A DNA stretch of 64,000 nt, from the NCBI GenBank assembly GCA_944472155.2, contig OX235277.1, positions 27,848,804 to 27,912,803 on the forward strand. The letters run 5' to 3'. This DNA comes from Trichobilharzia szidati (lineage: Eukaryota; Platyhelminthes; Trematoda; Strigeidida; Schistosomatidae). This document shows, piece by piece, positions 45,055-57,559 of this stretch (positions are counted from its first letter, which is position 1; every line of letters begins with the position of its first letter). Made by a program: the position numbers and the translations under genes. The notes below the pieces were generated by a model that saw only the letters and a list, made by a program, of their open reading frames with translations, was not told the DNA's origin and ran no database searches.

Positions 45055-45290
45055 TTTTTACGTTTCCAATGGAACACAGGGCTCCAAGTGGGAGACTTTA
45101 AGTTCCGGTAGCAGTGGTGTTTAATGTTACGGGATGGGGTTGCTAGCCTCATGCCCAACCTTGCCCTTTTACCAGTCTTGTTACTAGCTTATAGTGAGGT
45201 AAAGGAATGCGTCTGTGGCCGGGGATCGAACTCCGAACCACCTATGTGGTCGGTCAGTATTCTACTGCTGTGCCACCGACGCACATATAC
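45055..45290 (-). repeat. tRNA-derived short element sharing its tail with RTE
   Basis: On the minus strand: A box-like GGTGGCACAGCAGTAG, B box GAGTTCGATCCCCGGCC, the GGTTGGGCATGAGGCTAGCAAC-type body, and a tail CTTGGAGCCCTGTGTTCCAT like 24525-24530 and the RTE 3' end. Confidence 0.72.
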
Positions 45291-45419
45291 ATATTTATCT
45301 TTGAAAGAAACCTAAGTGTGAACATGCATTCTTTCAGCACGCAGTATAGTGCAGGTGCTACAAGTAAGTTTAATGCCACCCATGCCTTACTATTTAGTCA
45401 TTAATTTCTCTTAATTCTG

Positions 45420-45995
45420 ATGACGGAGTGAAAACCAGGGACTGTTCAGCAGTATACACTCAAGATCTTCTGTTTACAAGGCAGACTTAGAGGCTATTCA
45501 GCCACTGACATCTCATCCCAAGGCCCATGAATTCCAACTTCTACCGTTTCGCGATTTCAGCGTGACCATCAGCGTACTGCTAAGGAGTCCTAAACCTTGT
45601 TTTCACTCTTTGACTGAACCTCAAAGAAATCAAATCCGTACAGACTAACACTCAAAAATTAAGTTAGTGGTCACTAGTGAATGGCTACAGGATGAAACTG
45701 CCTTCAGTTCTAGTGCGAAGTCGTGACCAATGGTGTCCACCAGGTCGGGTGTGAAGACAGATACTCGACCACAACACTGGCTGGTGGTCCTGCTACAATC
45801 ACTGACCGGTAGAAGTTGGAATTCCTGAGAGTCAAGGGGGTTCCTCGCAGTGTTTGAATACTCTATAAGCTTGATTTGTTACCTTGAAGCTCGTGAGTTC
45901 GAACGCCGGTGGATGCATACTGCTGAGTAGTCGCAAACTAGGACGAAGCAGCTGTCCATTACTCCCTGATAGCATCCTATGTTCCTTTAAACGAG
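45420..45995. repeat. Hammerhead-family short element, inverted pair, decayed
   Basis: A minus copy (45420-45560) and a plus copy (45660-45995) carry remnants of the hammerhead (CTGAGTAGTC at 45921, GCAGCTGTC). The copies end about 50 bp before host exon g. Confidence 0.6.
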
Positions 45996-46051
45996 TAGAA
46001 TCCCTACTCTTGATTAATAATTTTTCCCTAATATGTTTCCAATGTTTTCAG

Positions 46052-46778
46052 AATGTCTCAGCATCCAGTTCACATTACTATATCACGTCCAGTTATAATG
46101 AAGTCCAATTTATCTACGCTGAATAATGCACCATCAACTAGTGGAAAATCTTTAAGCAGCTTTATAAATAAAAGTTGTTTCTCTGCACTTAAAAAGTCTT
46201 CTAGTGAATCGACAAAGTTAACTCAACTCACTAATATACTGAATTTAAATCAAACAGTGTCTCCACCTTCTCCAGGGAATCCTCAACACCATTACTACTA
46301 TCAACAGCACCAACCACTTCAGTTAGAGGCAACATCTTTATCGTCAACAACAACCCCATTGCAAAACTGTTGTCCTTCCATCGACCAATCAGCAGTCAGA
46401 TTATCTGGTTGCCTTACATCTCCGAATTTATTACGTCAGTCAAATTCGCTTAATTGTTCATCATCAATGAGTAATATCAACAATAATTGCACAACAGGGG
46501 AATTTACAGCCTCACAAACTACTTCTCCTTTACATCAAACAATGACGAACAAGTGTTTTGTAAGGACAGACTTAAACAATTTGCAAACTGATCTACAATT
46601 GGCTAGTACTCTATCATATCCACCACTTTCTTCCATCCCTGTTTACCATTTTCATCAGAAGCAGCAACAAAATCCTTTTCATGGGCAACTGCAGCAGCAG
46701 CAGCAGCGACAACAACTACAGAAGAAGGTGAATAGTCCCAGTAAGGTGACTGAAAGTGAAACTTCGTGTAGTGATAAA
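46052..46778 (+). CDS. RGS3: RGS3-like gene, exon g (end of PDZ and Ser/Gln-rich linker)
   Basis: A 727-nt exon between tgttttcag and gtaagc. Its first base completes R, and the next residues (MSQHPVHITISRP) give the last PDZ strand. About 225 further residues are Ser/Thr/Asn/Gln-rich, with Y-Y-Y-Q-Q-H-Q at about 46305 and a glutamine run (mostly CAG/CAA) at 46690-46730. Three donors are possible near the end (46729, 46741, 46779). Only 46779 leaves phase 0, which matches exon h. The open frame runs on to 46847, but that part is intronic if this donor is used. No known domain is visible in the linker. Confidence 0.9.
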
Positions 46779-46849
46779 GTAAGCTGGCATCGATTTATGC
46801 CCTGTTATTCGAAAGTTTTTTACCCATTTCATCACCATGTTTGTTAATA

Positions 46850-47300
46850 TTATTATTATTATCGAAACAAAAACTTGATACATCACGAGCACCGAGAAAT
46901 GTGCCGAACCAAATCTCATTGTTTGTCCAACAGTTGGGTTACTGCCCGGATAGCCAGGCCGAAGTACGTGGTTGCCTTAAGGTCCAACCCCACCCAAGGC
47001 TTCGACCTGAAATCAGGAGTTATGTTCCCATGGTTGACGGTAACGAAAACATGACATTCGATCCTTTCGTTTTTGAGAGCCTATGTAAACCATCATATGT
47101 TCGGAACCAGGTTTCTCAGCTCTTCTAGGTGGATCTGTATATCCACCAGTTCTGATGTAAGCTCCAGACGCTGGCAATCACCCTTTCGCTTTTGTGACGA
47201 ACACTTCAACGCGCGAAGGCTGCATTTACTGTACTCATTTTCACGATAGAAGTGAATGGACAGTGATTCACCTTCCATATGAATGACAAATTAATAATAA
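46850..47300 (+). repeat. Unclassified segment between trinucleotide tracts
   Basis: A less AT-rich segment starts and ends in ATTATTATT/AATAATAAT tracts (46847-46862 and 47291-47308). It contains an open stretch (46841-47128) without a known domain. The layout suggests the 3' part of an unrecognised non-LTR element or a short element. Confidence 0.35.
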
Positions 47301-47589
47301 TAATACAGGAATTAGCCACTTAATACATGACGCTTAACATCTGGATATGAAGGATAAAATAAATATTATGAAATATGTCGGAATAAAAAATAAACGAAGT
47401 CATATGAGCTAAAAGATTCAAATTAATTTAAAGATTGATCACGAACAACCGGAACTCTTCGACAGCAAGCATCCATTACCGCACCAAGGATTAAACCATG
47501 GAACTCCAAGTACCAAGGCGACCTCCTACACTATTCGGCGGCTTAGAGGGAATCCTGTGAATTCTGACTTCTGAAAGTTGATGGTATAT

Positions 47590-48945
47590 TATTATTATCA
47601 TTGTTCCTTTGGGTTCCTAGTGGAATATAGGGCTTCAACTGCACGTCTCCACTTGCTTCTATCTTCTGCTGTACTTTTCACCTGCATCCATGTTATTCCA
47701 TACTGTGTCAACTCCTCTTCATACGATCTCCTCCATATCACCCTTGGTCGTCACACTCACCACTTCCCTTTTGAGTTCCACTCGAGCACTGGCCTGACGT
47801 GCGATGTCACCCAGCGGCCTCTTCAGCGAGTGTTCAATTCATCTCCACTTTCTCCTGCATATTTGTTGGCCGATTGGTTCTTGTTTCGTTTCTTCCCATA
47901 GTTTCTTGTTGGTTCTTGTTCTTTGCGGCCATCTGATCTTCAGTATAGAGCCAGCGAAGACAGTTGTTGATAAAGGTGTGCAACAGGCTGTTGGAAATAT
48001 TCTTTGTGACCCGCCAAGTTTCTGATCCGTACGTATAGAAGAACTGACTGACTTGACGTTTGTATTGAAAATCCGAATATGTTGTTGAGTGTTGCTGAGT
48101 GGCGAAGATTTCCAGATTGGTTTCAGGTTGATGAATGTGTTTCTTGTCTTCCCGATTCTCGATTTGACATCCTCGTGCGTTCCTCCTGTAGTTGAGATAG
48201 TGCTCCCTAGATAAGTGAGTGAATGAAGTAACCTCTTTCAAATCCCTCCCGTTGATGGTGATTGGCGCTAGATGTTGCTGATGCTGTTTTTGTTGTTGGT
48301 TGGTTATTTTCATAACCTCCGTTTTGTCTATCTGTGTTCACCTGGAGTCCTGTCTTTGCTGCCAGCCTCTTCGACCAGTTTGTCGGTTTTCGCTTGTAAG
48401 TCTTCGATTTTGTGTGACATCAAACATAAATCATCCACGAAATCCAGGTCTTCTAGATTTTCACGTCTGTCCAGGATATTCCTGTCTTCTCGTTTACCAC
48501 TGTCTGACGCATAGTGCAGTCCATCACAACTAGGAATATCATTTGTGATAATAAGCACCCTGGTCTGACTCCTGTGTTTACTCCAAACGCCTCGCTGAGT
48601 TTTCTATTGTGGATCACTTGACATGTGCCGTTGTCGTATGGCTGTTGATTAAGGTTGATGAATATTTGAGGTACGCTGTACTACTCGAGTAGTTTCCAAA
48701 TTACTTCGCGGTCAACGCTTTGAAGGCCTTCTCAAAGTCTATAAAGATGAGGTAGAGGTTTGATTGCCATTCCATGCTTTATTCGATGATGATGCGTAGA
48801 GTTGCAATTTGGTCAGAACATGATTTGCCTTTCCTGAATCCAGCTTGTTCTGGTTGGAGTTCTGTATCCAGTGCGTCCTTTATTCTCTCCAGGATGATGC
48901 GACTCAGGATTTTACTTGGCGTCAACAGGTATATATGTGAATAAA
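47590..48945 (-). mobile_element. RTE 3' half including part of reverse transcriptase
   Basis: The minus strand at 48695-48945 reads D-T-E-L-Q-P-E-Q-A-G-F-R-K-G-K-S-C-S-D-Q-I, the conserved 'Q-A-G-F-R' reverse transcriptase motif. After a deletion at about 48710 it resumes at N-L-E-D-L-D-F-V-D-D-L-C-L-M-S-H and continues to the C-terminal region and the ATTATTATT tail. It has several frameshifts. Confidence 0.82.
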
Positions 48946-48949
48946 ATGT

Positions 48950-49415
48950 TTGAGCATTGTGGAACAAATCAAATAAATGGTAATTACATTTCAGTAGTTT
49001 ACATACCATGATAAGTTCTTGTTTTTTGGTAATGTTACGATCAAAATTACTAACCCTTTTCACATCAACTGTTGGAATTTCACTCGAAATATGCATACAT
49101 AATCAATGTCAGCTATTTCAAGAGAAAGAATTTAATACTCTCATTGATTAAATTGCATATGAGCTATGGCCTTTCATTTAACGTCTGCAGTGCTCACGTG
49201 GTGCAGTATTACCGAACGCAGCCCTCTGAAGGTAACAGCTGACAGATACTTTGAGGTTTTGCAAATTTATTCTCACACTCTACACTTAATAGTTGCAATA
49301 TAGTGTTTTTTTCGTAGAATATTTGACACATAATGACAAATGTGCTTATTTAATAGCGTTCCCAGTCGTGTAGGTTGCTAAAAGTTCCACAAATATCTTT
49401 TTTTCATTTCTTTGC
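48950..49415. other. No feature recognised
   Basis: AT-rich sequence. Confidence 0.4.
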
Positions 49416-49625
49416 ATGCCCTGTTGGAAGCTTAGGATTCAAGCTTCAGCTATGAAGTTCCAGTAACAGTGAAGAATTTCAGGGGATGGAGTTGCTAGTC
49501 TCAAAACCAGCCTCCCTTCTTTACCTGATTTATTACCAGCTAAGCGAGGTTTAAGATTACGTCAGCTGGGAATCAAACCCAAAACACATGCGTGGATCAT
49601 TGAACCACTCCCGCACAACACAGTA
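49415..49625 (-). repeat. tRNA-derived short element, diverged
   Basis: The minus-strand B box-like GGTTTGATTCCCAG, the body and the tail position resemble 45055-45290. Confidence 0.5.
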
Positions 49626-50094
49626 TTACACCAATATTCCAATTTCGATATGAATCATGTTAACTGTATTTTTTCGCCTTTCAAAATCCATTATTTTAAG
49701 TTCCTGGGGAATTATTAAGTTATTTCTTAAGGATGGTATAATTTATCGGAGGTCTGATAAGAATTTACAGCTCTCAGATAGTTTTCTTTTTGCTCACCCA
49801 TCACAATGAATATAATACAAAAAAACGGGAGACCCTAGGCTAGATTTACATAAGAACTCAAAAAATTTGCGACTCGACCTTATCAGAAAAAGCGGATGTG
49901 TTCTTATACAGCAAAACTTTTTTTTCAGTTATTTCCAGCTGATTTGAAATGTGGTGTCAATAGGCTTCAAACTACACAAAAAATACAAAAATCGATAGCA
50001 CCTATTTCATTGTTGAGGTTATATAATGAACATATATTTTCATAAGGTAACCTACTTCTTTGGAAAATTAACTAGAATTAAAGCTCGTTCAATT

Positions 50095-50305
50095 TCAACT
50101 GGTGGATAGTGTCTAACAGCGAAATCCAGCATGCACATTTCATCCCGTTTGGGACTCATCAGTGGATATACCTGCAATCTCCGGTGCATGATAGTGTCCC
50201 CATTAGGACTCGAATCTATCACTCATCATTTTAAAAGCCAAAACGTTGCCCACCAGACTAACTGGATCACAGGAGCTACCTCTTGTGTAACAAGAATAGG
50301 TCATT
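50095..50305 (-). repeat. Smα-type hammerhead element
   Basis: The minus strand has a B box-like GATTCGAGTCC and then a hammerhead with an intact CTGATGA, stem II TCCC/GGGA and GAAA. Next to the cleavage site 3 nt are missing, so the base at the cutting position is G instead of C; cleavage should fail. Confidence 0.75.
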
Positions 50306-50309
50306 ATTT

Positions 50310-50830
50310 TATTTTTGTTTCTCCCGTTGAACCCATATGCCAGCATAATAGAATCAGTCAAAGAGCAAAAAGGGGACCGGGTTAGCGAAAGAAAACAGTG
50401 TTCAATTTGGTTCAGAAATGATGATTATTTATGAAATAGATTTATTACTTCAGTCATCCTGATATTTCATGAAAAAAATTATTATTCAAAAATTACTCCC
50501 TATTTGTTGTGTCCCAACTCAGCACTTTTCATACAGGGTGTGATAGTGAGTTTTGTCCTAATTTTTAAAGGCCTGTTCTGTTGAAGAGTACGAAGGTAGA
50601 GTAGAACACCTTCCTAATATTCCTAAAATTCACAATGAGTCATCATCTAATTTCTCTTTTTGTGTAATGAAAAAAGGCGCCATCTAAGTTGCGGTAAATT
50701 ATTATTAGTTTTTTTTGACAGATAACTCTTGAATTAATAGTTTTATGAGTGAAATTGAGCCGATAGTTAGTACATTGAGATTATCTCTGCATTCATTGGT
50801 TTATATTGGATAGATTACCAGACAGTGAAA
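50310..50830. other. No feature recognised
   Basis: AT-rich sequence. Confidence 0.4.
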
Positions 50831-50836
50831 CAGTAT

Positions 50837-50905
50837 TGTAACAACAGAAGACAAGATACGGAAGCCAAGGTATATTTTCAACTGATCAAACCGCTATTTA
50901 TATAT
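50837..50905 (+). repeat. LTR-like start, truncated
   Basis: TGTAACAACAGAAGACAAG matches the first bases of 7980-8283; similarity is lost within about 60 bp. Confidence 0.45.
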
Positions 50906-51044
50906 ATCTACAGTTTATATTCTTTGAGCAATCACTGAACTTGTGCTTTCGGTTTACATTAAACGACATGAAATAGAATGTTCAAATGTATGCATAGTAT
51001 TCTGTTGCTAATTCAGTATTGAACTGTATGGGAATATGTGAAAA

Positions 51045-51705
51045 TAATATTCCCTTGGAACACATTGTCTGTATCACACCACCACAGTATTATTTACTGG
51101 ATGACGTTTTGAACAATATCTTTTGTTGCCAGTCATATCAACTGCAACTACACGACTTCAAAACTTGATTTCTATTGTTCTCTTTCTGCCTTACCATTTG
51201 CTACTGGAGTTATAGATTTGTTCGAATCTCTGCGATAGGTGCTAAGTTATTCCTATTGCACATGTTCTCAGATGATTCGATAGATTAAGCTTCAGTTAAC
51301 ATTGTTTCTCGCCCCTCTTTCGGATATTTAATACCCTGCAATGATGGTGAGGTCAAATATGTAGGCCAAAGCAGTAGATTCAGGTCAGCCAGACTAGCAA
51401 GGCACAAAATCCGAGCAAAATCTAGATTAGTTGACTCTAACAAGATAAGAAATATGGAGGATAGTTCACCTAAAACACTACATGCCAATACACACAAGCA
51501 TACAATAGGATGGGATAAGATGACAGTTTCAAAGTCCAATGTTACAGGACGGAGGGAGAAACTGATAACGGAAGCTTCATTTATCGAATCAACTGAGAAA
51601 ACGTGTAGTAGGAATGAGTCAACACCTGTCCAGATATCTGGGAAATTCTTCTACCCCCAGGTTGAACGTGGAGTAAGAATGAGGACTTTTAAAAAATAAA
51701 ATTTC
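51045..51705. mobile_element. PLE family C: inverted tail then forward GIY-YIG fragment
   Basis: The minus part (51045-51290) is the 3' tail with a hammerhead relic (stem II AACA/TGTT, AAAAC, GTC). The plus part (about 51295-51700) reads V-K-Y-V-G-Q-S-S-R and L-A-R-H-K-I-R-A-K-S, the endonuclease C-terminal half, and has the C-N-R (here S-R-N) E-S-T-P motif before its end. It has the same layout as 27700-28570. Confidence 0.72.
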
Positions 51706-51814
51706 GAAGTTGTTTAATTACAAGTTATCATATGATTATGAAAAATAATGGAGTACAATCGAAATTTCGTCACCCGGTAAATAATACTATTTTCAATAGT
51801 TGGTTTGTAAGGAT

Positions 51815-52115
51815 TAGAATTTCTCTGAGGAGTTGATCACGGATTAATATCAATTAGAGAACCACTAAAAACCAGCACTGCAGTGCTGGAAAGCTGTCTT
51901 ATCCTAGTTCATGGCCGATTGAATCAGGTCCCAGTGACTGAATGGTATACGAGTTTGCCTTATTATCGGAAGGTCATGGGTTCGAAACCTGGCAGTGGGT
52001 GCGTACTACCGATGATTCCCAAACTAGGATGAAACAACTGTCCAGTACTCTATTGCTGGTTTTCAATGGCTTTCAAAGTGATATCAATCCGTGATCAACT
52101 CGTCAAAATAATACT
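51815..52115. repeat. Hammerhead-family short element, fold-back copy
   Basis: A minus stub (51815-51905) is followed by a plus copy with CCCAGTGACTGAATGGTATA, GGGTTCGAAACC, and a hammerhead GTACTACCGATGATTCCC (core CCGATGA, U4 to C). Confidence 0.7.
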
Positions 52116-52269
52116 GTTCCAATGTATGGTGATGTATAAAAAACAACCTAATATGGAATTACGTACTACCAGATGTCTCTGATTGGAACACTGGGTTGAA
52201 CAGGTTAGAATATCCAAGGTGAGATCAGTTCAGTCAAGTCAGCTCATACACTATACTCACTAGTAACAA

Positions 52270-52745
52270 AAAGAAACACCAAAAAACCTGAGTTCACAGT
52301 TACCAGCAGAATGCTCCTGTAAAACCACTTAAGATCAATTCTAAGATCATCACAACAACAGTAACAACATACATGTTTGTGTTACTGGAAACATAGTTTC
52401 AAATCAACCGATTCAGTATACGTTAACGATCACTTCTAACTAAACCAGGCATGAACCTATTACCTAACAAATATGCAGAATAAAATGGAGGTGGATAAGA
52501 CGCATACTAAGGAGAGCGTTTTCAATGACAGTACACCGCAGACTAGTCGTCAAATGGAATCCAAATGGTAAACGACAAGTTGAGCATAGGTCCCCGGGGT
52601 GACATGAAGAAATGACATGTGAAGAGGAGAGGAGGGCTTATAGCTAAAGACAGCGGTAGAAAAACGGGATGAAATGCAGATGTATTGTTGAAGCCGCATT
52701 TTTTTTCACAAGGAATCCACGGAAATAGTAATAACAATAATTCAT
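52270..52745 (+). mobile_element. RTE 3' fragment, decayed
   Basis: Matches the C-terminal coding region (CAAATATGCAGAATAAAATG, ATGGAATCCAAATGGTAAAC) and ends GGAATCCACGGAAATAGTAATAACAATAAT. Confidence 0.65.
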
Positions 52746-52749
52746 AAGT

Positions 52750-54650
52750 GTTATTCAGCCCTCGAAATGTAAATTAGGGCCATTAGGGGCTCTGTAAATA
52801 CATCCCGAACATGCCGGATGCAGAAAATCAGTAATAGGTAACCGGGAACGTTGAATAATGTTCGTTTACCTTAGATTTATCCATTAAAAAAAACATATTT
52901 CCAGTTGAAGTAACTAACTGTCTTATAAAACTCGTCATATGCGAAGAGAATACTGTCTTTGATCATATTATTATTTAACTTTTTAGTTTCAAGACATATG
53001 CCAAACCGGTACCCTCAGAGAGAAGAATAGGCTTAGCGGTGATATCATAAAATGAGGTTTATGTACAATTTTGTAATGAGGGGTATGCCTTACAGCAATT
53101 AAAACAGAATTTTGTTCAGTAAAAACCTAAAAAAAAATAATAGATCGGCAGATTGGATAAAGTAGAGGATTCACGTGGAGTACAAACGGTCTTTTCTCAG
53201 ATTGGGAGGAAATATCTTAATAGCTGAGAAGAAGATAGAAGTTCGTAAGTGAATATTCCAAGCCAGTGGACTATGGAGGAGGAGGCTACGGTGTTAAAAG
53301 CAGTGGAACCCTTTTTTCTCTGCTCAACTTTACCTGATAAGATTGCATTTCGCTTTCATGAGAAATGGGTCATGAAAACTGCCGCAAACGAAATTAAACA
53401 TGGGAAAACAAAGTATGTTCCAAGACTAATAGTGCAATAAGTAAAATGCTGAAGAAGAACAATAGTTGAAGGCGTCTTTTCGTTTTTTAAATTGCTTTGA
53501 CGTTTTGAAATAGATCAGATAAATAATACATGGCATTAGTTAAGTGCACAGTACACCGTATATACTCATGTGATCATTAGACGGAAAGCAAACTAATAAA
53601 TAATGCGCGAACGCTGAAGGTGCTGACAGAGGAAAATAATTCTCGAAAGGGTGGAAAAATGTAGTAGTGTAAAAAAATTCTTTTGTACCTTTAAATCAGT
53701 TAATTCAGATTCAGAAAGAAAAAATCAGGAGCTATAGTAGTAGATGAACACGTGATATATATATAATCGTTTCCATTCAATATATTTGAAGAAGGGTCAC
53801 TTTCTAACAGCCTCTATATGAGTCCTTGAATTTATGAATTTGACTTAGGGAAGGTTGATGTTTCAAATTACCATACATACTGATCAGTTCCCAATATTAA
53901 AAAAATAGAATAATAATAATCATATCGGTCAGCAGGCATGATTACTAATGAAAAAAACAATCCAAAGTTGACTTGAAGAATTGACAGGAACAGCTGACAT
54001 AGACATAACTTATACTTTGCAGTTCAGTAACACGATAGATAGTACACAACAAAAGTATATGAATTTCAAACCATAGTACAGAAAAAATTAACTGTAAGTA
54101 ACTTTAATTATTCTACTTTCTTACTTTTCTCACCATTTACGAAACTGTTTCTTGAGAATTAGTCATTTTTAATAATATAGATGATAGTCGTTTGTATATA
54201 AGAATAAAAAGGAGAAAACATTTAATTTTGCCTTTTTTTCTTCAACGATAATTAATCTTAGTCACAGCGCCTTTCACTTCTGGCTCTTAATAGTCATCTT
54301 GTGCAGAAAGAGGAAATCTAATGTGTTGTCGTTGTGGTTGCGGCTACTGATGTTAGTTAACAAACATTGGAGGAAATAAACAAAAAATTTCTGCTTGTCG
54401 GTGTGTTAAATTGTTTTCAGCGTAATAGTGTGTGTCTTAATAGTGTGTGACAGTAGGCGGAATAATTTCCTCTCTGCTTCCTGCTTTCTAAAAATAACCA
54501 AATTTGTTTTCTTGTTCAAAATAATTAAGTCTATATTCATTATTCGCACTAGTCATTAGTATTCAAGTAGACCATGATGGTTGGGCAGTGTTACGGATAC
54601 TCTGATTAAATAGAGTCCGTACATTAATATATATATATATGTGAAAACAT
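52750..54650. other. Longest stretch without a recognised feature
   Basis: AT-rich intronic DNA. A 63-codon open frame at 53249-53440 has no recognisable motif and no splice support. Confidence 0.4.
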
Positions 54651-54654
54651 AGAC

Positions 54655-55395
54655 ACGGTATTATTATTATTATTGTTCCCTTGGGTTCCTAATACAACAT
54701 AGGGCTTCAACTACACGTCTCCACTTGTTTCTGTATTCTGCTGTACTTTTCACATGCATCCATCTTAATCCATACTGTTTCAACTCTTCTTCACACGATC
54801 TCCTCCATGTCAAACTTGGACGTCCCACTCGCCGCTTCCCTTTCGGGTTCCACTCGAGCAATGGCCTGACGCGCGATGTCACCCAGCGGCCTCCTCAGCG
54901 AGTGAGTGTCCAATCCATCTCTACTTTCTCCTGCATATTTCTTGGGCGATTGGTTCTTGTTTCGTTTCTTCCCATAGTTTCTTGTTGGTTCTTGTTCTTT
55001 CCGGCGGCCATCTGATCTTCAGTATAGAGCCAGCGAAGACAGTTGTTGATAAAGGTGTGCAACAGGCTGTTGGAAATATTCTTTGTGACCCGCCAAGTTT
55101 CTGATCCGTACGTATAGAAGAACTGACTGACTTGACGTTTGTATTGAAAATCCGAATTTGTTGTTGATGCAGGCTGAGTGACGAAGATTTCCAGATTGGT
55201 TTCAGGTTGATGAATGTGTCTCTCGCCTTCCCGATCGATTCTCGATTTGACATCCTCGTCCGTTCCTGTCTCCTGTAGTTGAGACGATGCTTCCTAGATA
55301 AGTGAAAGAAGTAACCTCTTTCAAATCCCTCCTGTTGATGGTGATTGGCGGTGTATGTTGCTGCTGCTGTTGTTGTTGGTTGGTTATTTTCATAA
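54655..55395 (-). mobile_element. RTE 3' fragment
   Basis: The minus strand reads M-K-I-T-N-Q, V-T-S-F-T-Y-L-G-S-I-V-S-T, I-G-K-A-R-D-T-F-I-N-L-K-P-I-W-K and the G-K-R-R-V-G-R-P-S-L-T-W-R-R C terminus. Frames change at about 55210 and 54910. The tail is TATTATTATTATTATTG. Confidence 0.85.
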
Positions 55396-55429
55396 CATAG
55401 ACACGGTGGTAGTTAGTAATTCAATATTC

Positions 55430-56480
55430 ATTTTGTTTATTGGATATATTACGCACGGTGAAACAGTATCATTTATCTGATGACAAAGTTTCAAACAAAA
55501 TCTACTAAATTTGCAGTATAAAATGATATTGTCATTCTATTTCACAGGTGCTCATCAGCTGCAGACCACTACCTGAAATTACAATGTTTGTATTGATGAT
55601 AATAACATACTTTAATGTTTGAGTGGTAGTAGAGAAGAGATACTATAAAAGTGACGCATTCAAAATGAAAGCACTACAGTTTTTTTTGTATAAGTTTTCA
55701 TCACCAATTTATATGCTTTCAAAGTTGAAAGGAGGTGGGAGGGGTAAGACAGAAAACAGAAAAATTGATTAACAGAGACAGTGTTAGCTTGTAGGTTCAG
55801 ATAGCAACTCAAAAACAAACAAAGGCGGTTGCAGTTTATGAGATTAAGATTTGTTCAGTGAGTTGAGATCAATGAATTAGATGACTAATTGATGTAATCA
55901 AAATCAAAATCAAAAATCAGTTACCAAGGGAGTGAGAGGTTAATCACACTATCTTTCTCTATGCATAAGTCTGGTTTAAATCGTTCGACTGCGATCGCTT
56001 CGGCAAGTTGTAGTAAATTTGCTGTCATTTGTCTATTTAATATTTTGAAGGACTTAGAAATCTCTACGAGATGTCCGGTATCAAAAGTATGTCTGGTAAT
56101 TGCACTCTGAGGATATTTGCTTCCTTTTAGGCACAGGTTTGTTGGAATATCTTCAGAAAACCGGATAGAAGCCCTTCTTTTCGTCCTTCCAATATACTTG
56201 CTCCCACAAGTGCACGTAAATTCATAAATATAGTTGGAGGTGACATCAGCAGGGTATTTATCCAGTTTTGAGTGGCTTATATAAGAAGTGATACTGTATA
56301 ATGTTATGAGTTTTGCTGCCGGGAAGCTTCTTCTTATATTGCACCTTTCAGTGTTTTGTCAGTCATTTGTGACACTGCATCTCCTTTGAATGGGAGGGAG
56401 ACAAAATAAACACTTTCTTCTTTTCTACAGTTGGGCTTTTTTCCTTATTATCTTTTTCTCTGCTATACTTATGTATAAAT
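55430..56480 (-). mobile_element. PLE family A-like copy with intact endonuclease
   Basis: The coding end is at 55921; a 3' tail reaches about 55430. That tail includes a GAAAC...GTC and stem I-like AATAAATGATACTG region resembling a hammerhead relic (55455-55530). It is truncated in the linker at about 56450. Confidence 0.78.
55921..56450 (-). pseudogene. PLE linker and GIY-YIG endonuclease
   Basis: One uninterrupted frame from about 56340 to the TAA at 55923-55921: P-A-A-K-L-I-T-L-Y, then T-S-N-Y-I-Y-E-F-T-C-T-C-G-S-K-Y-I-G-R-T-K-R-R (GIY-YIG core with paired cysteines), H-T-F-D-T-G-H, L-A-E-A-I-A-V-E-R-F-K-P-D-L and I-N-L-S-L-P-W. A frameshift near 56345 separates the linker start (V-S-L-P-F-K-G-D-A-V). 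The nuclease domain itself shows no broken residue, but the reverse transcriptase is absent. Confidence 0.83.
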
Positions 56481-56484
56481 CTCC

Positions 56485-57190
56485 TAGGATTCACCTAGCA
56501 TATTATCACTTTAGAACTGTAATCTATCAATCTTATTGATGCGATCTTATTTAAAACATAAATGTTGTTAATAAAAATAATTCTTTAATGGTTACAGATG
56601 CGGTCAACTACCGAACCTAATGAAGTCATCGAAATGAATATTCTTTGTTCACAAATCTCAGTCTTTCCTCAATAATACTGCTATCCAGTGAATTTTGCTC
56701 AGTTCTTTTTTCCTAGATAAATTGTCATACAGTATGGTCTCTTCTACATTTTCTCAGTAATTGCTTCCTTGCTTGCTCTTGTCTTCAGAGAAGAACGATA
56801 ACTTGTCTGTTTTCACGCTGTCACACAAATAAATGTACTTGGCTGAATAAATCGGTCTACCTAATATTTTTAAGGATAAAATATTGGTGAAACAGGAAAT
56901 GAAGCATTGACTCTTATTATTATTGTTTGAAATAATGTCATGTCACACACCTTCAACCGGAAATAATCAGTCACACTTCTAAAGAAAAAGGGAGAACATG
57001 ACAGTCAATGTTAGAGATGGGAAATGGGATGTGAAAGTGATAAATTTATTGTCTAAGTGTTATTAATTTTCTGCGAAATAAGTGTTACAATCAATGTGCT
57101 TTATGCTTTAATGAAGTTTATTGCGATATGAAACTAAAAAGCCATTTGTCACTATCGCGAATCTTTAGTTGAACATGATTTAAACATGAC
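56485..57190. other. No feature recognised
   Basis: AT-rich sequence. Confidence 0.4.
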
Positions 57191-57194
57191 TGAA

Positions 57195-57465
57195 GGGGAA
57201 ATATTCACTCACTGGTATCAATCAGAGAACCATAAACAAACCATGGAGTATTGGATAGATGTTTCAACCTAGTACGCGACTCCTCATCAGTACGCACCCA
57301 TTATTCATCAATTCAGAGATCGAACCAGGTTAAAAGGCGGACTGTTTGAGTACCCAGCCACTAGGGAGGAATCAAATTGCCAATCAATGTTTAATTCTAT
57401 CGATTAAAGGTTTTGAGCGCCATCACCATCGGATGTTGTCGGCGAGTAATTGTTCTCACAACAAC
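57195..57465 (-). repeat. Hammerhead-family short element, minus copy
   Basis: The minus strand has a tRNA-like head with GGTTCGATCTC, then GTACTG, an ATGAGGA core (C3 to A), GTCG and a TTGAAAC region. Confidence 0.6.
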
Positions 57466-57559
57466 ATAAAATGGAAGTCAAATCACTTTCTCAACTTCAT
57501 AAATTTTGAAATCGCATAGGAAAGCATCATTTTGAAAATACTTTAGTACTAAGGAGTGG

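Noticed and set aside
45884..46126. Open frame overlapping the start of exon g
   Set aside because: It is in a different frame from the PDZ continuation and consists mainly of short-element sequence.
53249..53440. 63-residue open frame
   Set aside because: No motif, no splice signals and no homology with other parts of the window.
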